Origin: Lachnospiraceae bacterium
GTDB taxonomy: Bacteria; Bacillota; Clostridia; Lachnospirales; Lachnospiraceae
Direction of reading: 5' to 3'
Assembly (NCBI GenBank): GCA_030537145.1
Contig: JAUNON010000014.1
Span: forward strand, 1-56,682
DNA length: 56,682 nt
Shown: positions 50,687-56,682 of the stretch, piece by piece
How positions within the stretch are numbered: the first letter of the stretch is position 1
Layout: each line of letters begins with the position of its first letter
Program-made: the position numbers and the translations under genes
Notes under the pieces: model-generated
Databases searched by the model: none
What the model saw: the letters and a program-made list of their open reading frames with translations, nothing else
Told to the model about the DNA's origin: nothing

Positions 50687-51342
50687 ATGCTTGACAAATC
50701 GAAACGGAAGAAGCATCTGCGCAGGCTTTTGCCGGTACTGCTGGCCGCACCGGTATTTCTGTGGGGCTGTACGGCAAGAGAACTGGAAAGCAGGCGGTTT
50801 CCGCTTGCCTTAGAGGTGGGGAGCCGGGAAGGAAGGCTGACCTTTGCCTGTGCCTGGCCCTATGTGTCCGGGGAGACACAGCCGGAACAGGATGAAAGCA
50901 GTATGGACGAAACAGATATTAGTGAAAACATTAACAAGGACGGACAGATCAATAACGATAAGATTACGAAGGTTCTGGCGGATAGTATCGGGGAAGCGGT
51001 AGAAAAGGTGCAGAATCTCCAGGATAAATATGTGGATTACAGCCAGGTAAAGGCAATTTTATGGGACCGAAGCCTGGATGCGGACAGTCCGTTGGGAGAG
51101 CAGGTATTGGACTGGTTGGAAAAAAATCCGGTGTTCGCCAGAAATATTCTGGTCTTTGACACAGAAGAGACGAAGATGAATCTGGAGCAGGTACAGAAGC
51201 AGGCAGAGGGACAGCCCGGTAAGTATCTGGAAAATCTTTACCGCAACAATTCGGATTATCAGAAAACCACAAAAACTCTGAAAGAGGTGCTTTATGGGGA
51301 CTAGCGCTGCCTGCGGCCATGGGGGAGATGGAAAAAAATCAG
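50687..51342 (+). pseudogene. gerAC: Germination lipoprotein gerAC, frameshifted and truncated
   Basis: The open part (50687-51304) encodes 205 residues. The signal peptide has lipobox FLWGC (Cys at about 28), followed by the N-terminal half of GerAC. Intact Ger(x)C proteins have about 350-400 residues and a C-terminal GerAC_C domain. Adding one base near 51301 restores LYGDVALPAAMGEMEKNQ, the usual continuation of this family, up to 51342, exactly where repeat B2 starts. The gene therefore has a one-base deletion and a lost 3' half. The receptor is probably missing its C subunit. Ribosome site AGGAAGGA. Interpretation of the frame is by eye. Confidence 0.75.
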
Positions 51343-51485
51343 GTAACAGTTCAGCCCAGGGCTTTGCACTGGCTGCAAAGCCCGTAAGAACAAGTGACGG
51401 TTGAAAAGAAACCAGCCCCTTCGCCGAAGGCGAACTTTAAATGGGCTGGTTTCCGTAACAGTTTAGCTGAAGGCTGAACTGTTAC
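51343..51485. repeat. Repeat family B, compound copy 2
   Basis: It begins with the 26-base family B arm, here with loop CTGGC, the reverse complement of copy 1's GCCAG. Only 10 bases of the second arm follow. A second hairpin (GAAACCAGCCC with GGGCTGGTTTC, 51408-51453, enclosing TTCGCC-GAA-GGCGAA) and a third (GTAACAGTTTAGC with GCTGAACTGTTAC, 51455-51485) complete it. The outer ends of the whole block are complementary. Confidence 0.85.
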
Positions 51486-51523
51486 AAAATGGGAAAAGAA
51501 ATGTAAAAAATGGGCCGTGGGAA

Positions 51524-51552
51524 TTGACTAAAAAATAACAATGTGTTATGAT
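51524..51552 (+). promoter_or_regulatory. ldh promoter with internal dyad
   Basis: TTGACT (51524-51529) and TATGAT (51547-51552), 17-bp spacer. ATAACA-ATG-TGTTAT (51535-51549) is a perfect 6-bp-arm dyad that runs into the -10, placed like a repressor site. It does not match the TTGTTAA-type Rex consensus. Confidence 0.7.
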
Positions 51553-51618
51553 GCTTTTGGTTAAAAACAGAATATAGCTGTAATAATGGTTCCATGAGGC
51601 AAGAAAGGGGTATTTTGA

Positions 51619-52557
51619 ATGGCAAATAAGATTACAATTATCGGCGCTGGTTCCGTGGGTGCTACGATTGCGTACACTTTGTCCAATGAAACGATCGCAA
51701 CAGAATTGGTATTGATCGACATTAATAAGAAAAAGGCAGACGGTGAAGTGATGGATATTCTGCAGGGAACTGCATTCCGTGATCCGATCACCATTGTATC
51801 CGGCGATTATGAGGCTGCCAGGGATTCTGATATTGTGATTATTACATCCGGTGTGGCCAGAAAGCCGGGCCAGACCAGACTGGATCTGACAAAGATCAAT
51901 GTGGGCATCACGAAGGATATCGCAAAAAATATTGCAAAAGAGGCACCCAACGCCATTTATATTATTGTCAGCAACCCGGTGGATATCCTGACCTATGTAT
52001 TTATCCGGGAATCCGGGATTCCGGAAAATCATATCTTAGGTTCCGGAACCTCTCTGGATACGGCAAGGCTTCGTTCTCTGCTGGCGGAAGAATGCTGCAT
52101 TTCACAGAAAAATGTGCATGCTTATATTTTCGGCGAGCACGGCGATACCTCCTTTGTACCCTGGTCTAGGGCGCATATTGCCGGCGTGTCCGTAGAGGAA
52201 TATTATGAGAAGTATAGCCCGAATAAGGATAAGATTACCTTTGATCCGGGCCGAATCATTGATTATGTACGTACTTCCGGCGGCGTAATTATTTCCAATA
52301 AGGGAGCTACCTTCTATGCGATTGCGGTATCGGTAGTACGTCTCTGCAAGCTGATATTGAGCGCACAGAGCTCTGCTACAACGGTTTCCACTATGATGCA
52401 TGGAGAATACGGTCTGGAGGATGTCTGTTTGAGTGTATCTACGATTATTGGACCGCAGGGTGTTCAGGGACGTATTGTGCTTGACCTGAGCGAGAAAGAG
52501 ATCGAAATGCTTCATCACAGCGCAGCCCAGTTGAAGGACATGATTGCCCAGATCTGA
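51619..52557 (+). CDS. ldh: L-lactate dehydrogenase
   Basis: A 312-residue NAD-dependent LDH reducing pyruvate to L-lactate, recycling NADH in fermentation. The dinucleotide fold is GAGSVGATIAYTL (about 9-21). The substrate loop is ARKPGQTRLDL and the catalytic His is in FGEHGDTSFVPW at about 171-182. GSGTSLDTARLR holds the substrate Arg. The Gln of the loop (GQTR) favours lactate over malate dehydrogenase. A strong terminator follows. Confidence 0.96.
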   Translation: MANKITIIGAGSVGATIAYTLSNETIATELVLIDINKKKADGEVMDILQGTAFRDPITIVSGDYEAARDSDIVIITSGVARKPGQTRLDLTKINVGITKDIAKNIAKEAPNAIYIIVSNPVDILTYVFIRESGIPENHILGSGTSLDTARLRSLLAEECCISQKNVHAYIFGEHGDTSFVPWSRAHIAGVSVEEYYEKYSPNKDKITFDPGRIIDYVRTSGGVIISNKGATFYAIAVSVVRLCKLILSAQSSATTVSTMMHGEYGLEDVCLSVSTIIGPQGVQGRIVLDLSEKEIEMLHHSAAQLKDMIAQI

Positions 52558-52589
52558 TTATATAATTTAGAAGGACTGTTGTAAGAGAA

Positions 52590-52648
52590 AGGAAGATTCC
52601 GGTATCCAGAACATTTACCGTCGCTGGATACTGGATCTTCCTTTTTTT
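52590..52648 (+). terminator. Strong terminator after ldh
   Basis: AGGAAGATTCCGGTATCCAG pairs with CTGGATACTGGATCTTCCT almost perfectly, followed by seven T ending at 52648. Family A copy 4 begins at 52649. Confidence 0.95.
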
Positions 52649-52826
52649 ATCTCATAGGAAAAACCTTGCTGCTTTAAAGTGCGAAAATATGCGACTCTCC
52701 TATGAGATAAAAGCCCTACGGGCAAACGATGCGCACGGATGCATAAGGGAATTGATTGCTGCGCAATCTGCATCCGGCGCCAAAAATGCCTTCTCCTCTC
52801 AAGATTGAGGGGAGAAGGCATTTTTT
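52649..52826 (+). repeat. Repeat family A, long copy 4
   Basis: Same order as copy 1: H1 ATCTCATAGG with CCTATGAGAT (52649-52708) around TTTAAAGTGCGAAA; H2 GCCC-TAC-GGGC; H3 CGGATGCA with TGCATCCG; H4 AATGCCTTCTCC with GGAGAAGGCATT and a T-tract. H4 here is a compact stem, different in loop from copy 1. No open frame fills it. Confidence 0.85.
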
Positions 52827-53053
52827 ATATATAAGTCTAGTCTCATGTAAATTGCTCTCCAAAACGCAACATAAATTATATGATAATTAAATGAGAATAG
52901 AGCAATAAATATAAATAAACAGTTGCATAATGAAAGATAATGTGATAAACTGACGTAGTAAAGCTGATTTCCAGTATATTTTTTTCATATCAGGCAATAC
53001 TTTCCATAGTGACTGGCGGCTGCAGAAAAGTCCGCCGAAAGGGAAAATGCGGT
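52827..53053 (+). promoter_or_regulatory. A/T-rich upstream region and promoter of spoIIR
   Basis: A 227-bp gap with no gene. TTGCAT (52923-52928) and TAAACT (52946-52951) have a 17-bp spacer. The same stretch also resembles a sigma-F promoter (GCATA and TGATAAACTG), but the spacing of those is 13, about two short. TTGCTCT (52852-52858) and AGAGCAA (52899-52905) form a long-loop dyad. Confidence 0.4.
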
Positions 53054-53713
53054 ATGAAAAAAGAAAATTCAGGAATGACGGGAAGATGGAAAACGTTATT
53101 TGTTTCCAATATAAAGCTTTGGATATTTTTGGCGATTCTTCTGATTGCCTGGGGGATCAGCGCCGGTGTCCGCCGGGAGAAGGATTTTCGCCTGCAGCAG
53201 GGAATCAGCCGTCAGGTGCTCCGGTTTCATGTGCTGGCTAACAGCGATGAAGATGCTGATCAGGCAGTGAAGCTGCAGGTGCGGGACGGAGTGCTGGATT
53301 GGTTGGAGCAGAAGCTGACGGCGGAAGAACAGGACCGGCTGGAGCTTATGTCAGAACGGGTAGAAGAACTCCTGCCCGATATTGAACAGAAGGCCAGCGA
53401 GATTTTGCGGGAAAATGGATTTTCCTATGGGGTGCGGGCTGAGCTGGGAAGCAGCCGTTTCCCGGAGAAAACCTACGGGAACTGCACCTTTCCGGCAGGC
53501 ACGTATACGGCGCTTCGGATCATGCTGGGGGAGGCAAAGGGACATAACTGGTGGTGTATTCTGTTTCCGAAGCTGTGCTTTTTGGATTGCGTCCATGCGG
53601 TGCTGCCGCAGGAAAGTGAGAAGCAACTGCAAAATGTATTGACAGAGGAGGAATATGAGAGCTTATTCGATCCGGCAGAGGATACGTATAAAATCAGCTT
53701 TCGGTATTTTTAA
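53054..53713 (+). CDS. spoIIR: Stage II sporulation protein R
   Basis: A 219-residue exported signalling protein from the forespore that triggers SpoIIGA to mature sigma E in the mother cell. One N-terminal signal-anchor (about 20-37) precedes the SpoIIR domain, with LRFHVLANSDEDADQAVKLQVRD at about 56-78, FPAGTYTALRIMLGEAKGHNWWCILFPKLCF at about 155-185, and a short tail. Start 53054 is the first ATG after an AAAGGG site; 53075 is possible. The terminator after it is shared with typA. Confidence 0.92.
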   Translation: MKKENSGMTGRWKTLFVSNIKLWIFLAILLIAWGISAGVRREKDFRLQQGISRQVLRFHVLANSDEDADQAVKLQVRDGVLDWLEQKLTAEEQDRLELMSERVEELLPDIEQKASEILRENGFSYGVRAELGSSRFPEKTYGNCTFPAGTYTALRIMLGEAKGHNWWCILFPKLCFLDCVHAVLPQESEKQLQNVLTEEEYESLFDPAEDTYKISFRYF

Positions 53714-53737
53714 AGAGGCGGCGGAATAAAACAAAAA

Positions 53738-53787
53738 GCGGCCGCAAAATCAAACATAGAAAATAGTAGATTTGATTTTGCGGCCGC
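53738..53787. terminator. Convergent hairpin between spoIIR and typA (family D)
   Basis: GCGGCCGCAAAATCAAA (53738-53754) and its complement (53771-53787) form a perfect 17-bp stem with a 16-nt loop. It is preceded by AAAAA, which gives a T-run for the minus strand. Confidence 0.8.
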
Positions 53788-53810
53788 AATGGAATATCGA
53801 CAAAAAACGA

Positions 53811-55637
53811 TTACTTATTTTTAAAGCTTGCACGTTTCCTCAGAGTAGGATCCAGAATTTTCTTGCGGATACGCAGGCTCTTTGGAGTCACTTCCAGCAG
53901 CTCGTCCGTATCAATGAATTCCAGCGCCTGTTCCAGGCTGAGGATTTTAGGAGGCGTCAGCTTCAGCGCTTCGTCGGAGCCGGACGCACGGGTATTGGTC
54001 AGATGCTTGGTCTTGCACACGTTCAGTTCAATATCCTCGGATTTTCCGCTCTGGCCGATGACCATGCCGGAATAGACCTTTTCCCCCGGGCCAATGAACA
54101 GTGTGCCCCGGTCCTGAGCGTTAAACAGGCCGTAGGCCACAGATTCTCCTGTCTCGAAGGCGATTAGAGAGCCCTGGCTGCGGTACTGCAGATCGCCCTT
54201 GTAGGGAGCATATCCGTCAAAAATGGTATTGATGATGCCGTTGCCCTTGGTGTCTGTCATGAAATCATTCCGGAAACCGATCAGTCCTCTGGAGGGAATG
54301 CTGAATTCCAGACGGGTATAGCCGCCGGAGGTTCTGCTCATGCCCTGAAGCTCACCCTTGCGCAGACTCAGCTTCTGAATGACAGTGCCGGAGAATTCAT
54401 CCGGGACATCGATGTATGCCAGCTCCATCGGCTCCAACTTACGGTTCCGCTCGTCGGTTTTATAGATAACCTCCGCTTTGCTGACAGCAAACTCATATCC
54501 TTCCCGGCGCATGGTCTCGATCAGGATGGACAGGTGCAGCTCTCCCCGGCCGGATACTTTGAACGTATCGGTATCGTCTGTATCCTCTACCCGCAGGCTG
54601 ACATCGGTATTCAGCTCCCGGAACAGGCGGTCCCGCAGATGGCGAGAGGTTACGAATTTTCCCTCCTGCCCGGCCAGCGGACTGTCGTTGACGATAAAGT
54701 TCATGGAGATGGTGGGCTCGGATATTTTCTGGAAGGGGATGGGATCCGGGCAATCCGGGGCGCAGATGGTATCTCCGATGTGCAGGTCGGCAATTCCGGA
54801 GATGGCCACGATAGAGCCGATGGTGGCGGAGGCCACATCCACCTTGTTCAGGCCGTCAAATTCATACAGCTTGCTGATCTTTACTTTTTGCTTTTTGGAC
54901 GGGTCATGATGGTTTACCAGAACGGCTTCCTGGTTCACCTTCAGCGTGCCCCGGTCCACCTTTCCTACGCCGATACGGCCCACATATTCATTATAATCAA
55001 TGGTGCTGACCAGTACCTGAACCGGGCCCTCCGGATCGCCCTGAGGCGCCGGAATATAGTCCAGGATCGTTTCGAACAGCGGGCTCATATCCTTCGGCTC
55101 GTCCTCCAGGTCTTTTACCGCATAGCCCGCTTTGGCGGAGGCGAATACGAAGGGACAGTCAAGCTGCTCGTCGGAGGCGTCCAGATCGATAAACAGTTCC
55201 AAGATTTCATCGATTACCTCGTTGGGCCTTGCCTCCGGGCGGTCGATTTTATTTATACATACGATAACCGGTAAATTCAGTTCCAGCGCTTTTTTCAATA
55301 CGAATTTTGTCTGGGGCATTGCGCCTTCAAAGGCATCTACTACCAGAATAACGCCGTTTACCATTTTCAGGACACGCTCTACCTCGCCGCCGAAATCAGC
55401 GTGGCCCGGGGTGTCGATGATATTGATTTTTGTATTTTTATAAAACACAGCGGTGTTTTTTGACAAAATCGTAATGCCCCGCTCACGCTCCAGGTCATTG
55501 GAGTCCATGACACGTTCTGCTACTTCCTGATTGGCACGGAATACGCCGCTTTGCTTCAGAAGCTCGTCCACCAGCGTGGTTTTACCGTGGTCTACATGGG
55601 CAATAATCGCAATATTTCTGATATCTTCTCTGACCAT
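53811..55637 (-). CDS. typA: Translational GTPase TypA/BipA
   Basis: A 608-residue ribosome-binding GTPase of the EF-G family involved in 50S assembly and stress adaptation. G1 is AHVDHGKTTLVDELL (residues 13-27), RGITI is G2, DTPGHADFGGEVERVL is G3 and NKIDRPEARP is G4. EF-G-like domains II, III and V are present, and the BipA-specific C-terminal domain ends KKILDPTLRKRASFKNK. Start 55637 has GGAAGGA 6 nt upstream; the frame is open 43 codons further, including leader DNA. A promoter-like TTGTTT and TAAAAT pair lies at 55735-55762. Confidence 0.95.
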   Translation of the reverse strand: MVREDIRNIAIIAHVDHGKTTLVDELLKQSGVFRANQEVAERVMDSNDLERERGITILSKNTAVFYKNTKINIIDTPGHADFGGEVERVLKMVNGVILVVDAFEGAMPQTKFVLKKALELNLPVIVCINKIDRPEARPNEVIDEILELFIDLDASDEQLDCPFVFASAKAGYAVKDLEDEPKDMSPLFETILDYIPAPQGDPEGPVQVLVSTIDYNEYVGRIGVGKVDRGTLKVNQEAVLVNHHDPSKKQKVKISKLYEFDGLNKVDVASATIGSIVAISGIADLHIGDTICAPDCPDPIPFQKISEPTISMNFIVNDSPLAGQEGKFVTSRHLRDRLFRELNTDVSLRVEDTDDTDTFKVSGRGELHLSILIETMRREGYEFAVSKAEVIYKTDERNRKLEPMELAYIDVPDEFSGTVIQKLSLRKGELQGMSRTSGGYTRLEFSIPSRGLIGFRNDFMTDTKGNGIINTIFDGYAPYKGDLQYRSQGSLIAFETGESVAYGLFNAQDRGTLFIGPGEKVYSGMVIGQSGKSEDIELNVCKTKHLTNTRASGSDEALKLTPPKILSLEQALEFIDTDELLEVTPKSLRIRKKILDPTLRKRASFKNK

Positions 55638-55734
55638 AGTTTTCCTTCCCTTTCTATACCTCCTGGCAATCCCGGCAGGCTGCCGGTCCGCGTGGTCATT
55701 TATTCTTAATTTCATTTCACGATAATCCTTTGCC

Positions 55735-55762
55735 ATTTTATCACAAATCCTTGAGAAAACAA
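55735..55762 (-). promoter_or_regulatory. Candidate typA promoter
   Basis: On the minus strand TTGTTT (55762-55757) and TAAAAT (55740-55735) with a 16-bp spacer. A leader of about 95 nt follows, with a CCGGCAG-CTGCCGG hairpin at about 55673-55687. Confidence 0.5.
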
Positions 55763-55915
55763 GCATCTGGCCGGATTTTGTACATTTTTATTCGATGCTT
55801 TCCGTCTTTTTTCATTTTTTTATAAAAAGAGTTCTAATGAGGAAACAGCGGGAATACACATAGTATATACAAAAAATACGAAAAGAGTACTTCTGAAGAA
55901 GGGAGAACTGTAATT

Positions 55916-56542
55916 ATGACAGATAAGATCATTGAAAACAATCAGGTATCAATTATGGGGGAGATTATTTCGGACTTCGCATTCAGCCATGAGGTATATG
56001 GCGAAGGGTTTTATATGATGGATATTTCCGTTAAACGGCTCAGTGAATCCTATGACATTATCCCTGTCATGATTTCGGAACGTCTGATTGATGTTACACA
56101 GGATTATAAAGGAGAAATGATTCAGATTTTCGGACAATTCCGTTCTTATAACCGGCACGAGGAAAAAAAGAACCGGCTGGTACTGTCTATATTTGCCCGG
56201 GAGATCAGTTTTGTGGAGGAGGAAAGCGAAAAGATTAAGAGCAACCAGATTTTTCTGGACGGCTATATCTGCAAGAATCCGGTTTATCGGAAAACGCCCC
56301 TGGGGCGGGAAATTGCGGATATGCTGCTGGCGGTAAACCGTCCTTACGGGAAATCAGACTATATCCCTTGCATTTGCTGGGGCCGGAATGCCCGCTTTGC
56401 TTCCGGTTTTGAAGTAGGAGGCCATGTTCAGATCTGGGGACGCATCCAGAGCCGGGAATATGTGAAGAAGCTGGAGGATGAGACCACACAGAAACGGGTA
56501 GCTTATGAAGTATCGGTCAGCAAGCTGGAGTACCTGGAGTAA
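55916..56542 (+). CDS. Tandem OB-fold SSB-like protein
   Basis: A 208-residue protein with two OB-fold halves: residues 8-100 (NNQVSIMGEIISDFAFSHEVYGEGFYMMDI) and about 105-205 (NQIFLDGYICKNPVYRKTPLGREIADMLLAVNRPYGKSDYIPCICWGR). The second half strongly resembles single-stranded DNA-binding protein family members (PIRYRTPLGREI...-type, ending SDYIPCI(C/A)WG). It lacks the acidic C-terminal tail of replicative SSB. It probably binds single-stranded DNA in an accessory role. Ribosome site GAAGGGAG. Confidence 0.72.
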   Translation: MTDKIIENNQVSIMGEIISDFAFSHEVYGEGFYMMDISVKRLSESYDIIPVMISERLIDVTQDYKGEMIQIFGQFRSYNRHEEKKNRLVLSIFAREISFVEEESEKIKSNQIFLDGYICKNPVYRKTPLGREIADMLLAVNRPYGKSDYIPCICWGRNARFASGFEVGGHVQIWGRIQSREYVKKLEDETTQKRVAYEVSVSKLEYLE

Positions 56543-56682
56543 GGAAAAGATCCCGGTACAAAGCGGTGAAGCTGCGGAACTGTTACAGAAAACTTGCATT
56601 TATCGGCAGCATGTAGTACTATAAAAGGATAGAGATGAGCAAAATACTCAAATAGAAATGTGAGATTTGGCGGTTAGCAGGA
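56543..56682. promoter_or_regulatory. End of window: repeat B fragment and promoter-like pair
   Basis: GCTGCGGAACTGTTAC (56571-56586) resembles the right end of repeat family B. TTGCAT (56594-56599) and TACTAT (56617-56622) with a 17-bp spacer could drive a gene beyond the window. A 6-codon frame after AAAGGA is too short to call. Confidence 0.35.

Noticed and set aside
20291..52821. Similar short minus-strand peptides in the two long family A repeats (FRTLK...YEIK)
   Set aside because: The similarity follows from the DNA repeat; the frames differ in length and downstream sequence, and the changes favour hairpin pairing over peptide conservation.
52923..52960. Sigma-F promoter for spoIIR
   Set aside because: GCATA and TGATAAACTG resemble the consensus, but the spacing of 13 is about two bases short; kept only as a note in the region entry.
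1..56682. CRISPR array, tRNA, rRNA, intact insertion sequence or prophage
   Set aside because: No regularly spaced repeats, cloverleaf sequence, rRNA motif, transposase or phage gene was recognised anywhere in the window.

Overview
The window comes from a spore-forming member of the Firmicutes and most resembles a Lachnospiraceae (Blautia-like) chromosome. The evidence is the sporulation and germination gene content (yabP, yabQ, a short spoIIE, sipL, spoIIR, a gerA-type operon, a CotS-like kinase), strong GGAGG-type ribosome binding sites, sigma-A promoters and many intrinsic terminators. Nearly everything is on the + strand. Only the TetR regulator, the cold-shock gene, one lipoprotein and typA run the other way. 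I saw no rRNA, tRNA, CRISPR array, phage or complete insertion sequence.

Layout. 1-3.9 kb: a decayed GGDEF remnant, a DUF3877-like protein, a HAD phosphatase, a DUF2007-like protein, and an ECF sigma factor with a likely anti-sigma factor and a membrane protein. 4.1-8.6 kb: GH31 alpha-glucosidase, TPR lipoprotein and HflX. 8.6-11.6 kb: a divergent TetR/HdeD-like pair followed by a frameshifted GH79-like glycosidase. 11.7-13.4 kb: cspA with a structured leader, then an exported lipoprotein that looks like trigger factor. 13.7-19.8 kb: cca, an archaeal/eukaryotic-flavoured hisS, a CotS-like protein, phosphoglucomutase and mazG. 19.8-27.4 kb: the classic HU-rqcP-yabP-yabQ-divIC-spoIIE-tilS-hpt-ftsH cluster. 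27.4-29.4 kb: an autoregulated BlaI/BlaR1-type pair. 29.4-33.7 kb: a possible small RNA, a GH13 glycosidase and an L,D-transpeptidase. 33.8-42.0 kb: ddl, murF, pth, mfd and a PrsA-like foldase. 42.3-47.8 kb: an alkyltransferase-like protein, a PrcB-like lipoprotein, sipL, an aldo-keto reductase, ispE and a GntR regulator. 47.9-51.3 kb: gerAA, gerAB and a broken gerAC. 51.5-56.7 kb: ldh, spoIIR, typA and a tandem-OB SSB-like protein.

How the genes fit together. Cell-wall synthesis and remodelling (ddl, murF, L,D-transpeptidase, divIC), protein quality control (ftsH, rqcP, hflX, prsA-like, trigger-like lipoprotein), RNA and translation functions (cca, hisS, tilS, pth, typA) and sporulation genes are interleaved as in other Clostridia. 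The gerA operon appears to have lost its C subunit.

The most interesting non-genic content is a set of dispersed, highly structured intergenic repeats. Family A (two long copies, about 178 and 195 bp, plus partial copies) starts exactly at the end of the T-tract of an intrinsic terminator in four of four well-resolved copies. It folds into a series of hairpins with compensatory changes and ends in its own terminator. Family B is built on a perfect 26-bp-arm palindrome, and one copy abuts the broken end of gerAC. Two further weaker families (C and D) are described. The spoIIE promoter has the 21-bp spacing known from Spo0A-driven sigma-A promoters, and the blaI-like promoter contains an 11-bp-arm operator.
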